NCBI GenBank assembly: GCA_964520985.1
Contig: CAZFPB010000001.1
Span: 186,001-250,000 of the forward strand
Length of the DNA: 64,000 nucleotides
Source of the DNA: CAYSGL01 sp964520985
Lineage (GTDB): Bacteria; Pseudomonadota; Alphaproteobacteria; Micavibrionales; Micavibrionaceae
Direction: 5' to 3'
Positions within the stretch are counted from its first letter, which is position 1. Every line of letters begins with the position of its first letter. The translations under genes were made by a program, and so were the position numbers. The notes under the pieces were generated by a model. The model was not told where the DNA came from. It saw only the letters and a list, made by a program, of their open reading frames with translations, and ran no database searches. Below, piece after piece: positions 44,787 to 53,063 of the stretch.

Positions 44787-47066
44787 ATGGCATCGAAAAA
44801 ATCTTCCACGAAAAAAGCAGCGGTGAAAACCAAGAAACCCGCCGCGATCAAACCAACGGCGACAAAAAAAGCGGCCCCCGTAAAAAAGGCGCCGGTAAAG
44901 AAGGCGCCTGAAAAAACGGTAAAAAAAGAGGTGAAATCAATAGCGAAACCTGTCAAAAAGGCGAGCCCTCAAAAGCCCGAATCAAAAAACACGGCGCCTG
45001 CGAAGAAAACCGCAGTAACGGCCCCTCAAAAAACATCGAACAAAACGGAAGCGGCAATCGTGACTAAACCAGTGGTGAACAAAGATAAAAAGAGCGCGGC
45101 CCCAACGCCGAAAAACGCGCCGAAAAAAATCGCGCCTGCGAAGGCCGCGAAAGGCAAAAACGGCAAGGATGACGATTCCGATGCCGAAGGTGAAACCGAA
45201 GAAGGCGGCGCAACCCGCACCACCAAAGGCACACTGGCTCAGGTCGTCAAAAAGCTGGTTAGCAAAGCCAAGGAGCGCGGCTACGTCACGTATGACGAGC
45301 TGAACAAGGCGCTGCCGGCTGAAGAGTTTTCCTCTGAACAAATCGAAGACGCAATGTCGACGCTCTCTGACGTCGGCATTCAGATCGTTGAAGCCGATGA
45401 GGCGGAAGAAGAAGAAAAAGAAGAAGCTGAATATGAATCGGGCGGTAACATTTCCTCCGATGATACAGGCCGCACCGACGACCCTGTGCGCATGTACCTG
45501 CGCGAGATGGGCTCAGTTGAATTACTGAGCCGTGAAGGCGAGATTGCGATTGCGAAACGTATTGAAGCAGGCCGCGAGTTGATGATCAGCGGGATCTGCG
45601 AGAGCCCGCTCGCGATTGAATCGATGATCGCCTGGTACGAAGCGCTGCAAAAAGGCGACATTCTTTTGCGCGAAATTATCGACCTTGATGCGACAGCGGG
45701 CGGCGACGCGTCGGCAGCAACGGCAACTCCCGCAGCGGAGCCATCGGAATCCGAAGGCGGCGAGGGCGGCGAAGGCAGTGATGAAGAAGGCGAATTCGAC
45801 AACATGTCGCTGGCCGCCATGGAAGAAGAATTGAAGCCACAGGTCTTCGAAACTTTCAGCAAAATCAAAAAGACCTACAAGAAAATTCAGGCCGTTCAAA
45901 AAGACCGTCTTGAATCGATTGTGAAAGGCAAAACACCGCCGGATGCGATCAACAAGAAGTACGAAAAGCTGAACGAGGAAATGGTCGACCTCATGGAAGA
46001 GGTGCGCCTGAACAATGCGCGGATCGAACAGCTGCTCGAAGCCTTGTACAAGATCAACCGCGAACTCGTCGCGCTGGAAGGCAAGCTGCTGCGCATGGCT
46101 GTCGACTGCAAGGTGGACCGCGATGACTTCCTCAAAGAATACTATGGCCATGAGCTGGATACCAAATGGTCGGCGCGCGTGCGCAAGCTGAACAAGCACT
46201 GGGAAAAGTTCGTCGAGAAAAACGAAGACAAGATCGATGGCCTGCGCGAGCAGATCGTCGCCGTCATCGATGATGCCGGTCTGCCGATCCGCGAATTCCG
46301 CCGCATTGTCGGCACCGTGCAAAAGGGCGAAAAGGAAGCCGCCCGCGCGAAAAAAGAAATGATCGAGGCCAACCTGCGTCTGGTTATTTCGATCGCGAAG
46401 AAATACACCAACCGCGGTCTGCAGTTCCTAGACCTTATTCAAGAAGGTAACATCGGCCTGATGAAGGCCGTCGATAAATTCGAATACCGCCGCGGCTATA
46501 AATTCTCCACATACGCCACGTGGTGGATTCGCCAGGCGATTACGCGTTCGATCGCCGACCAGGCGCGCACCATCCGTATTCCGGTGCACATGATTGAAAC
46601 CATCAACAAGCTGGTGCGCACCTCACGCCAGATGATGCACGAAATCGGCCGCGAGCCGACGCCGGAAGAACTGGCCGTGCGCCTGCACATGCCGCTCGAT
46701 AAAGTGCGCAAAGTGTTGAAGATCGCTAAAGAGCCTGTCTCGTTGGAAACGCCGGTCGGGGATGAAGAAGATTCATCGCTGGGTGATTTCATCGAAGACA
46801 AAAATGCGCTGCTGCCGGTCGACAGCGCCATTCACTCAAACCTGCGTGAAACGACGACGCGTGTTCTGGCGTCCCTCACCCCGCGTGAAGAGCGTGTGCT
46901 GCGTATGCGTTTCGGGATTGGTATGAACACCGATCACACGCTGGAAGAAGTCGGGCAACAGTTCAACGTAACGCGCGAGCGTATTCGTCAGATCGAAGCC
47001 AAAGCTTTGCGCAAATTGAAGCACCCTTCGCGGTCGCGCAAACTGCGCAGCTTCCTCGATACATAA
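44787..47066 (+). CDS. rpoD: RNA polymerase primary sigma factor (sigma-70)
   Basis: 759 aa from ATG 44787 (a TTG at 44784 is rejected). Region 1.1 starts around 150 (LVSKAKERGYVTYDELNKALP). Region 1.2 is DPVRMYLREMGSVELLSREGEI; region 2 contains NLRLVISIAKKYTNRGLQFLDLIQEGNIGLMKAVDKF and YKFSTYATWWIRQAI; region 4 ends TLEEVGQQFNVTRERIRQIEAKALRKLKHP. Ahead of region 1.1 lies an unusual tail of about 135 residues made mostly of Lys, Ala, Pro and Thr. Terminator follows. Confidence 0.98.
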   Translation: MASKKSSTKKAAVKTKKPAAIKPTATKKAAPVKKAPVKKAPEKTVKKEVKSIAKPVKKASPQKPESKNTAPAKKTAVTAPQKTSNKTEAAIVTKPVVNKDKKSAAPTPKNAPKKIAPAKAAKGKNGKDDDSDAEGETEEGGATRTTKGTLAQVVKKLVSKAKERGYVTYDELNKALPAEEFSSEQIEDAMSTLSDVGIQIVEADEAEEEEKEEAEYESGGNISSDDTGRTDDPVRMYLREMGSVELLSREGEIAIAKRIEAGRELMISGICESPLAIESMIAWYEALQKGDILLREIIDLDATAGGDASAATATPAAEPSESEGGEGGEGSDEEGEFDNMSLAAMEEELKPQVFETFSKIKKTYKKIQAVQKDRLESIVKGKTPPDAINKKYEKLNEEMVDLMEEVRLNNARIEQLLEALYKINRELVALEGKLLRMAVDCKVDRDDFLKEYYGHELDTKWSARVRKLNKHWEKFVEKNEDKIDGLREQIVAVIDDAGLPIREFRRIVGTVQKGEKEAARAKKEMIEANLRLVISIAKKYTNRGLQFLDLIQEGNIGLMKAVDKFEYRRGYKFSTYATWWIRQAITRSIADQARTIRIPVHMIETINKLVRTSRQMMHEIGREPTPEELAVRLHMPLDKVRKVLKIAKEPVSLETPVGDEEDSSLGDFIEDKNALLPVDSAIHSNLRETTTRVLASLTPREERVLRMRFGIGMNTDHTLEEVGQQFNVTRERIRQIEAKALRKLKHPSRSRKLRSFLDT

Positions 47067-47073
47067 AATTAAA

Positions 47074-47096
47074 CCCCGGTTCTTCCGGGGTTTTTT
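47074..47096 (+). terminator. Terminator after rpoD
   Basis: CCCCGG, loop TTCTT, CCGGGG, then six T. Confidence 0.93.
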
Positions 47097-47101
47097 ATGA
47101 T

Positions 47102-47518
47102 CTAGATTTTCTCGTTGAGAATATGAAGCGGGGCGTTGCTCTGCAATGAGGCGCTCTGGCGGGCTACTTCCGTGTGGCGCTTGGCGTTTTCGCGGTTTTC
47201 ACCCCAAGTGAATAAAGGAATGCTGGCCGCTTTGTCGTTCACTGGTGTTTCAGCCAGCTGCGCAAAAAACTGCGACCATAAGGCATCACCTTTAATCAGC
47301 GAGGCGCTGGTAATAGCGGGGCGATTTTTCGGGGCAATGAAAGCAGCGTCTTCCGCGCCCTCATCATTATCGGCGGGTTTCAAGAAGCGCGCAAAGTCAT
47401 CCGTGTTGCCGTGCTTGTGGTCATCCCGCAAACGGCTCCGGTCGGACGATTGTAGTGAGCGAATTTCTTTTATCATATTATGTACAGTACTGGCTAAACC
47501 GCGCTTTTTTAGTCCCAT
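47102..47518 (-). CDS. Hypothetical protein
   Basis: 138 aa, soluble, basic at the N-terminus (MGLKKRGLAST), acidic in the middle (NDEGAEDAAF), with IPLFTWGENRENAKRHTEVARQS near the end. No signal peptide, no recognised domain. It converges with rpoD; the rpoD terminator lies just beyond its stop. The opposite-strand frame over the same bases (47136-47570) has worse composition. Confidence 0.55.
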   Translation of the reverse strand: MGLKKRGLASTVHNMIKEIRSLQSSDRSRLRDDHKHGNTDDFARFLKPADNDEGAEDAAFIAPKNRPAITSASLIKGDALWSQFFAQLAETPVNDKAASIPLFTWGENRENAKRHTEVARQSASLQSNAPLHILNEKI

Positions 47519-47557
47519 AAGAGGGCAGGATCAAGGTATTTCTGTAACATTCCTGTT

Positions 47558-47950
47558 TCATGGGGCTTGAACTGGCGCGCTGATAGGGGTGGCTATGGGC
47601 GCGGAAGATGTCTGATAATCCCCCGAACTGGCATTGTTTTCAAAGGCATAGCCGACCGTGCAACGACTGTTCACGCAGGCAGGCTGGAGAGGCGGATTCA
47701 TATGGCAAACCGTTTCGGATTCTTCCGGGAGTTTCCCGCCACACTGGCCGCGCAGGGTTGGTTCAAGGGCCGTTTTTCCGGCGGTGTTAATCGGCACGCT
47801 GGCGCAGGCATTGTCGCAAGTGAGAGAAACAAACGTGCAATCTGCCGTCGTGGCACATTGCTGTTGCTCGGCGGACATCACGGGTTCCGCCATAGCAGGT
47901 AAAAGGGAAAAAGCGGCAAATGCCAGAGGGAGTAAATAAAATGACCGCAT
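47558..47950 (-). CDS. Secreted Cys-rich protein
   Basis: 130 aa from ATG 47950, with AAGG upstream. Signal peptide 1-21 (LLPAMA|E). Eight cysteines in the mature part: QQCATTADCTFVSLTCDNAC (pattern C-x5-C-x6-C-x3-C), then CGG, CHMNPP, ACVNSRC. This resembles small secreted domains where a C-x-x-D-x-D-C lead is followed by a hydrophobic strand; function unknown. Divergent from the small secreted gene at 48027 with 76 bases between starts. Confidence 0.68.
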   Translation of the reverse strand: MRSFYLLPLAFAAFSLLPAMAEPVMSAEQQQCATTADCTFVSLTCDNACASVPINTAGKTALEPTLRGQCGGKLPEESETVCHMNPPLQPACVNSRCTVGYAFENNASSGDYQTSSAPIATPISAPVQAP

Positions 47951-48026
47951 GGAAAACCTTCCAAATTTCCGTTTATCTGATTTTCTAACGGCGTATAGTG
48001 ACAAGAGTTCCGCGGAAGGATGCGCC

Positions 48027-48290
48027 ATGCGTCAACTTTTACTGATCCTCATACTCTGTCTGACTGGGCCGGCTATAGCGCAGGAAGACACGACGCCGGA
48101 TAAATCCCTGACCTTTGAAGGCTATCGCTGTACCAAGGATTGTTCCGGCCATCGCGCCGGCTATGAATGGGCCGAGCGCAAGGGAATTGAAACGCCCGAG
48201 CAATGCGGTGGACGATCCAATTCCTTTACTGAAGGCTGCAAGGCCTGGGCGGAGAAGCAAGTGCAAGAAGAAACACCTGCTGACGAATAA
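48027..48290 (+). CDS. Small secreted Cys protein
   Basis: 87 aa from ATG 48027, with GGAAGGA upstream. Signal peptide 1-19 (TGPAIA|Q). The mature domain of about 50 residues reads YRCTKDCSGHRAGYEWAERKG, then PEQCGG and SFTEGCKAWAEKQ: four cysteines and Gly/Trp at positions I have seen in other small alphaproteobacterial exported proteins, without a named role. Paired with the divergent Cys-rich gene at 47558. Confidence 0.7.
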   Translation: MRQLLLILILCLTGPAIAQEDTTPDKSLTFEGYRCTKDCSGHRAGYEWAERKGIETPEQCGGRSNSFTEGCKAWAEKQVQEETPADE

Positions 48291-48291
48291 C

Positions 48292-48801
48292 CTATTCGAT
48301 ATCGCGCCAGTGTTGCTCCAGAAAGGTCGCAATGCCTTTGCCGGGATTATAGGGATAAGTTTTCTCGAACACTTGGCGGGCTGAGGCATAACTATAATCG
48401 GGCAGTAAGTTCAGACGCTTGGCCATCACCAATAAAGCCAAAGAGGGTGCGCGGGATTCGCCCTTGTTGCAGTGGAAGAGCAGGGGGCGTTGGCCTATCT
48501 GCCGATCAACAAAATCAAACAAAAGTGCAAAGCTGCGCAACTGGAACAGCGGCACAGGTGGATCGATCAGATTCAGGTAGAGATGCGCGTCTTTTTCGAG
48601 CGAGAGATAGTGCGGATGATCGGCTTTCAACGTGCCTTTATAGTCCGCCGCTGCGCAGTGGCAGGGAATTTTGCATGCATGAATAACGGCCCAGTTTTCA
48701 AACCGGGCATCGTTGCAGACACTGATATCGCCATAGGCTAGTTGGTCATTGATGATAACAGGAAAGGGCATGAAGAAAGCATGACACAAAACAGAATTCA
48801 T
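48292..48801 (-). CDS. Dual-specificity / tyrosine phosphatase-like protein
   Basis: About 169 aa from ATG 48801 (ATG 48771 also possible, neither with a good ribosome binding site). The phosphatase loop is LLFHCNKGESRAPSLALLVMAK: H-C-x5-R with the catalytic Cys. A possible general-acid Asp lies in LNLIDPPVPLF upstream of the loop. Cytosolic. Substrate unknown; could be a protein or nucleotide phosphatase. It faces the small secreted gene, one base apart. Confidence 0.75.
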   Translation of the reverse strand: MNSVLCHAFFMPFPVIINDQLAYGDISVCNDARFENWAVIHACKIPCHCAAADYKGTLKADHPHYLSLEKDAHLYLNLIDPPVPLFQLRSFALLFDFVDRQIGQRPLLFHCNKGESRAPSLALLVMAKRLNLLPDYSYASARQVFEKTYPYNPGKGIATFLEQHWRDIE

Positions 48802-48884
48802 GTAAAGGAAAATATTCCTATGTTCTTTTATCGTTATGATATCGACACTTCGCGCTGGCATGTTATAAACAGTGCCCTGAGTGG

Positions 48885-48961
48885 GGGCCTGTAGCTCAGT
48901 TGGTTAGAGCGGGGTGCTCATAACGCCTTGGTCGGGGGTTCAAGTCCCTCCGGGCCCACCA
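48885..48961 (+). tRNA. tRNA with CAT anticodon, probably tRNA-Ile (lysidine type)
   Basis: Acceptor GGGCCTG (48885-48891) pairs with CGGGCCC (one U-G pair), then A and CCA. The anticodon loop is CTCATAA. The extra arm and variable loop (CTTGGTCGGGGG, T arm GGTTCAAGTCC) match tRNA-Ile2 better than elongator tRNA-Met. Decoding ATA then requires TilS-made lysidine. Confidence 0.85.
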
Positions 48962-48987
48962 TTTTTTCCCCGCCAGCGAGCGATTAT

Positions 48988-49359
48988 ATGGATCAGACTC
49001 TCAGTTTTATCGTCATTTTTGCGCTGGGCCTGTGTCTGGGCAGTTTTGCATCGCTCATTGCGTATCGCTGGCCGCGGAAGATGGCGTGGGTCAAGGCGCG
49101 CTCTGAATGCCCGTCCTGCGGACATGTGCTGGGTGCGCGCGATCTGGTGCCGGTAGTGTCGTGGGTGCTCGCCAAAGGCCGGTGCCGTTATTGTCAGTCA
49201 AAAATTTCAGCCCGATATCCGGCACTTGAAATTATCGCCGCTGTTATCAGCGCAGGGCTTTACGCGCTGATCGGGTGGCAGTGGTTCTTAGCGCCCGCGT
49301 TGATCGCGGTGCCGGTTGCAATGGCACTGGCGCTTATTTCTTTCCAAAGAAATTCGTAA
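48988..49359 (+). CDS. Prepilin peptidase N-terminal domain only
   Basis: 124 aa from ATG 48988, beginning within 30 bases of tRNA-Ile. Hydrophobic segment 5-26, then two CxxC pairs (Cys41/Cys44 and Cys66/Cys69), the DiS_P_DiS domain of type IV prepilin peptidases, and a hydrophobic C-terminus. The A24 aspartyl protease half, with the GxGD motif and a total length near 260, is absent; the frame ends inside the convergent slipin gene. It may be a remnant or a standalone module. Confidence 0.72.
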   Translation: MDQTLSFIVIFALGLCLGSFASLIAYRWPRKMAWVKARSECPSCGHVLGARDLVPVVSWVLAKGRCRYCQSKISARYPALEIIAAVISAGLYALIGWQWFLAPALIAVPVAMALALISFQRNS

Positions 49360-50074
49360 TCAGGTCGAGCGGCAGGGGGAGCACGATGGTGCTGCCTTTG
49401 GCGTTCACGAAATCATTCATCGTGCCGAGATAGCGCAGCTGCATGCTTTCAGGGCGTTGCGCCAGAATGGCGGCGGCTTCGTCGAGCTGCTGGGCGGCTT
49501 GTAGTTCTCCTTCGGCATTGATGATCTTGGCGCGGCGTTCGCGCTCGGCTTCCGCCTGACGGGCGATGGCGCGCACCATCGAGGGATCAATGTCCACATG
49601 CTTGATTTCGACATTGGCGATTTCGACGCCCCAGTGATTGGTCTGGCTGGCGAGAATTTCCTGCACATCGTGGTTGAGCTGATCGCGCTTGGCGAGCATG
49701 TCGTCGAGTTCATGCTTGCCGAGAACGGAGCGCAGCGTGGTTTGCGCCAGCTGGCTGGTGGCAACTTGAAAATTCTCGACATTGTTGATCGATTTGGCGG
49801 GTTCTATAACGCGGTAATAAACGACGGCGTTCACTTTCACCGAGACGTTGTCACGGCTGATGACGTCCTGCGAGGGAATATCTTCGGTGCGCACACGCAT
49901 GTCGACTTTTTCCATGACCTGAATGACGGGAATGACGAGGTTCAAGCCCGCCTTGCGGATCGAGGTAAAGCGGCCGAGCGTGTAGACGACGCCGCGCTCA
50001 TATTCCTTGATGATGCGGATCGAGGCGATGATGACGAAGAGAGTAAGAATGATAAGCGGGGCAAATACTTCCAT
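49334..50074 (-). CDS. Slipin / SPFH-domain membrane protein
   Basis: 246 aa. N-terminal membrane helix (about 4-22), then the SPFH domain: EYERGVVYTLGRF, GLNLVIPVIQVMEKVDMRV, DVISRDNVSVKVNAVVYYRV, and a coiled-coil region RQAEAERERRAKIINAEGELQAA. Slipin family (stomatin-like), organising membrane microdomains. It follows leuB on the same strand (10 bases) and overlaps the end of the prepilin peptidase frame by 26 bases. Confidence 0.9.
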   Translation of the reverse strand: MEVFAPLIILTLFVIIASIRIIKEYERGVVYTLGRFTSIRKAGLNLVIPVIQVMEKVDMRVRTEDIPSQDVISRDNVSVKVNAVVYYRVIEPAKSINNVENFQVATSQLAQTTLRSVLGKHELDDMLAKRDQLNHDVQEILASQTNHWGVEIANVEIKHVDIDPSMVRAIARQAEAERERRAKIINAEGELQAAQQLDEAAAILAQRPESMQLRYLGTMNDFVNAKGSTIVLPLPLDLITNFFGKK

Positions 50075-50083
50075 GGATGTCTC

Positions 50084-51193
50084 CTATGCGGCTTTCGCCA
50101 GTTGTTTATTTAAGGCCGCGATGAGCGCATCGCCCATCGCGGAGGTGGAAACTTGTGTGCAGCCGGGCGCCATGATGTCAGCGGTGCGGATGCCTTGCGT
50201 GAGAACGACCTGCACGGCCGCTTCCACGGCGTCAGCCTGCGCGCCGAGGTTCAGCGAATAGCGCAGTGCCATGGCGAAGGACAGGATCGTTGCCAGCGGG
50301 TTGGCTTTGCCTTGCCCGGCGATATCAGGCGCGGAGCCGTGCACAGGTTCATACACGCCGGGCTTGCCGGGTTCGCCCAAGCTAGCGGAAGGCAGCATGC
50401 CAAGCGAGCCAGTGAGCATTGCGGCCTCATCGGAGAGAATATCGCCAAAGAGATTATCGGTGACGATGACATCGAATTGCGATGGGTTGCGCAGCAGCTG
50501 CATCGCGCAGTTATCGGCATACATGTGGTCGAGCGTGACATCGGCGAATTCCGCTTTGTGCAGGGCGCTCATATCTTCGCGCCATAATTTGCCGGATTCC
50601 ATGACGTTGGCTTTTTCGCAGGACGTGACTTTGTTTTTACGTTTCTTGGCGAGTTCGAACGCAACGCGGCCAACGCGTTTGATTTCGGTGGTGGTGTAGA
50701 CTTGCGTGTTGACGCCGCGGCGCTCGCCATTGCCCAGATCTTCAATGCCGCGCGGCTCGCCGAAATAGACGCCACCGGTCAGTTCGCGCACGATGAGGAT
50801 ATCAAGGCCTTTGACGATTTCCGGTTTGAGCGTCGAGGCGTCGACGAGTGCATCGAACACGATGGCCGGACGCAGATTGGCAAAGAGGCCGAGTTCTTTG
50901 CGCAAACGCAGCAGGCCTGCTTCCGGGCGCTTGTTGTAGTCGACGGCGTCCCATTGCGGACCGCCGACTGAGCCCATGATGACGGCGTCAGACGCGCGGC
51001 ACGTTGCCAGCGTTTCATCGGCGAACGGCACGCCGTAGCGGTCATACGCCGCGCCGCCAATATCGTCTTCATGACAGGTGAAGGAAATATTTTGTGTGGC
51101 TTCCAGCCAGGTAATGACTTTTTTGACTTCGGCCATGACTTCGGGGCCAATGCCATCGCCGGGGAGAAGCGTGAGGGTAAATTTCTGTGTCAT
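50084..51193 (-). CDS. leuB: 3-isopropylmalate dehydrogenase
   Basis: 369 aa, NAD-dependent enzyme of leucine synthesis. Contains LLPGDGIGPEVMAEVKK, RPAIVFDALVDASTLK, the substrate-binding GGVYFGEPRG and, near the end, VYEPVHGSAPDIAGQGKANPLATI. Starts one base after the leuD stop, so it is coupled to leuD. The step follows isopropylmalate isomerase (LeuC/LeuD). Confidence 0.96.
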   Translation of the reverse strand: MTQKFTLTLLPGDGIGPEVMAEVKKVITWLEATQNISFTCHEDDIGGAAYDRYGVPFADETLATCRASDAVIMGSVGGPQWDAVDYNKRPEAGLLRLRKELGLFANLRPAIVFDALVDASTLKPEIVKGLDILIVRELTGGVYFGEPRGIEDLGNGERRGVNTQVYTTTEIKRVGRVAFELAKKRKNKVTSCEKANVMESGKLWREDMSALHKAEFADVTLDHMYADNCAMQLLRNPSQFDVIVTDNLFGDILSDEAAMLTGSLGMLPSASLGEPGKPGVYEPVHGSAPDIAGQGKANPLATILSFAMALRYSLNLGAQADAVEAAVQVVLTQGIRTADIMAPGCTQVSTSAMGDALIAALNKQLAKAA

Positions 51194-51194
51194 G

Positions 51195-51803
51195 TTAGTA
51201 GAGCCACGGGCGTTTGGAGTGATCGGTTTGTTCGAAGTCTGAGATGAACGCGTTTTTTTCCTGCGTCAGGCCGATATCGTCGAGGCCGTTCATCAGGCAA
51301 TGTTTGCGGAACGGATCAATTTCGAAAGTGAAAGAAAACACATTGCCGCGTGTGATGATCTGTTTGTCGAGATCAATGGTAATCGGCGCGTCAGGGTCTT
51401 GCTCGGCAGAGGTCATTAATTCTTCGACCTGTTCTTTGGGCAATTGAATGGGCAACAAACCATTCTTGAACGAGTTGTTGTAGAAGATGTCGGCGAAGCT
51501 GGGCGCAATGATGACGCGGATACCCATATCGCCAATTGCCCATGGCGCATGTTCGCGCGAGGAGCCACAACCGAAATTATCGCCGGTGATGAGAATAGGC
51601 GCGCCGCGGTAGGCAGGCTGGTTCAGCGTGAAGTCTGGTTTCTCGCTGCCATCTTCGTTATAGCGGATATCGTTGAAGGCATAGATGCCAAGGCCGGTGC
51701 GTTTGATTGTTTTTAAAAACTGCTTGGGAATGATGATATCGGTGTCGATATTCATCATGCGCAGCGGCGCGGCAATGCCAGAGAAGGTGGTAAACTTTTG
51801 CAT
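51195..51803 (-). CDS. leuD: 3-isopropylmalate dehydratase small subunit
   Basis: 202 aa from ATG 51803, preceded by GAGGGG; a longer frame is rejected. Swivel domain with FSGIAAPLRMMNIDTDIIIPKQFLK and the conserved GDNFGCGSSREHAPWAIG. Forms the isomerase with LeuC (gene at 53838). Separated from leuC by three genes, unlike the usual leuCD pair. Confidence 0.96.
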   Translation of the reverse strand: MQKFTTFSGIAAPLRMMNIDTDIIIPKQFLKTIKRTGLGIYAFNDIRYNEDGSEKPDFTLNQPAYRGAPILITGDNFGCGSSREHAPWAIGDMGIRVIIAPSFADIFYNNSFKNGLLPIQLPKEQVEELMTSAEQDPDAPITIDLDKQIITRGNVFSFTFEIDPFRKHCLMNGLDDIGLTQEKNAFISDFEQTDHSKRPWLY

Positions 51804-51848
51804 CCCCTCAGTATGCAAAAACAAAGGCTTGTGACAACACAAAAAGCA

Positions 51849-52178
51849 CTATTTGAGGTTATACCCCGGGCAATGATTGGCCATGCCTCGGGCATATTCC
51901 TGAGCGCTGTCCTTATATTCCTCATAACGGTTGGTAATCGTCCAGGCGGAGGCCAACTGCGTGCAGTTATAGGTATAGGATTTCTCGGACGCGCAATCAA
52001 AAAACTCAATGTGGTCGGGCTTATGATTGCCTAAAGGATTATATTTATAAGGCCCTTTGCCATCGCAGAGCATTAAAGACTTAACGGGTTCGGTGAAAGG
52101 GGCGCTTGACATGGCGCCATACGCGTTCGATTGAAGGGAAAACACGGCGGCAATAGCTGTTACATAGGCATCACGCAT
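51849..52178 (-). CDS. Secreted hypothetical protein
   Basis: 109 aa. N-terminal signal-like segment (VTAIAAVFSLQSNAYG, about 5-20), then a mature part with four cysteines (MLCDGKG, FFDCASEKSYTYNC, NHCPGYNLK). Aromatic-rich, no domain recognised. It lies upstream of leuD on the same strand (45 bases) and downstream of the HD-like gene. Confidence 0.6.
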   Translation of the reverse strand: MRDAYVTAIAAVFSLQSNAYGAMSSAPFTEPVKSLMLCDGKGPYKYNPLGNHKPDHIEFFDCASEKSYTYNCTQLASAWTITNRYEEYKDSAQEYARGMANHCPGYNLK

Positions 52179-52239
52179 AAAGCACTCCTTATTGGTATAA
52201 GAGCCATGATGTTAACGCATGACTGGTTTGTCAATCAAA

Positions 52240-53010
52240 TTAGGCGCGGGCCTGCTTGGAGTGGGGATAAATCGGTTGGCCGGTCTGGGATTCGCGGTAG
52301 GTGATGTAGGTGTCGAGCATCTCATCGAAGGCGCCGTCATATTTGCCGTCGGGATCATACTCGCTGACGGATTTCATGCGCAGCAGCGACTCTGCTTCCG
52401 AGCGGCGGAAATCGTGATGCTGGCGTTTGTTCATATCGCCGTCTTTGGTGTCAACAATCGCCGTCATCTTAATGAGCTGACCCAATTCCTCGCCTTTGCG
52501 TGAGAAGGGACCCGTGCCATCTATGCGTTCATGATGAAACAATTGAATCGCCGGAATGACAATCTTCACATGCGGGTGATTGAGCAGCACGGCGGGCGCA
52601 TCGGCAAGGGCGGCAGAAAACACCTGCGGACCGCGCAGTGTGTGTTTGCGCTTCTCTGCGCGCTCAGCCTCTGTCGGACGGTGCGGCAGATCCCAGATGG
52701 TGACATCATAATCGCTGTGAATTTTACCCAGATCCTGCAGCAAGTTGGCCGCGTGGAAATTACGACCGGCTTTTTCGGAAAAATCGAGCGCGTCGGTCAT
52801 GAATTTCATGCCGTCGAGCGAAGTGCGGCGCAGGTGGGCGGCAAGGACGCGGCCAAAATCATTGATGCCTTCGCCGTAATGTTCGATCAACCCCCACAGG
52901 GCATCTTCGATCGGGCGAAAATGTTCGGAGAGGACAGGATCATTCTCGTAATCGTAGCTCTCGATTACGTCGTCCAGTGCAAGAAGATCAAAGCCGGCTG
53001 GATTGAACAT
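52240..53010 (-). CDS. Degenerate HD-GYP-like protein
   Basis: 256 aa from ATG 53010, with GGGGAG upstream. Helical N-terminal part, then NLLQDLGKIHSDYDV where a HDxGK motif would be (His replaced by Gln), and FHHERIDGTGPFSRKGEELGQLIKMTAIVDT, which keeps HHExxDGxG but reads GPF instead of GYP. The metal-binding set is incomplete, so cyclic-di-GMP hydrolysis is doubtful; binding or other phosphohydrolysis is possible. Lies inside the leu cluster. Confidence 0.7.
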   Translation of the reverse strand: MFNPAGFDLLALDDVIESYDYENDPVLSEHFRPIEDALWGLIEHYGEGINDFGRVLAAHLRRTSLDGMKFMTDALDFSEKAGRNFHAANLLQDLGKIHSDYDVTIWDLPHRPTEAERAEKRKHTLRGPQVFSAALADAPAVLLNHPHVKIVIPAIQLFHHERIDGTGPFSRKGEELGQLIKMTAIVDTKDGDMNKRQHHDFRRSEAESLLRMKSVSEYDPDGKYDGAFDEMLDTYITYRESQTGQPIYPHSKQARA

Positions 53011-53063
53011 GATAACTCCCCTATATACCAATCAGTATACGCACATAAGAAAGAAGACACAAA

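Noticed and set aside
48885..48961. Reading the CAT tRNA as elongator tRNA-Met
   Set aside because: The variable loop CTTGGTC and T arm match tRNA-Ile2; not excluded, so left as probable.
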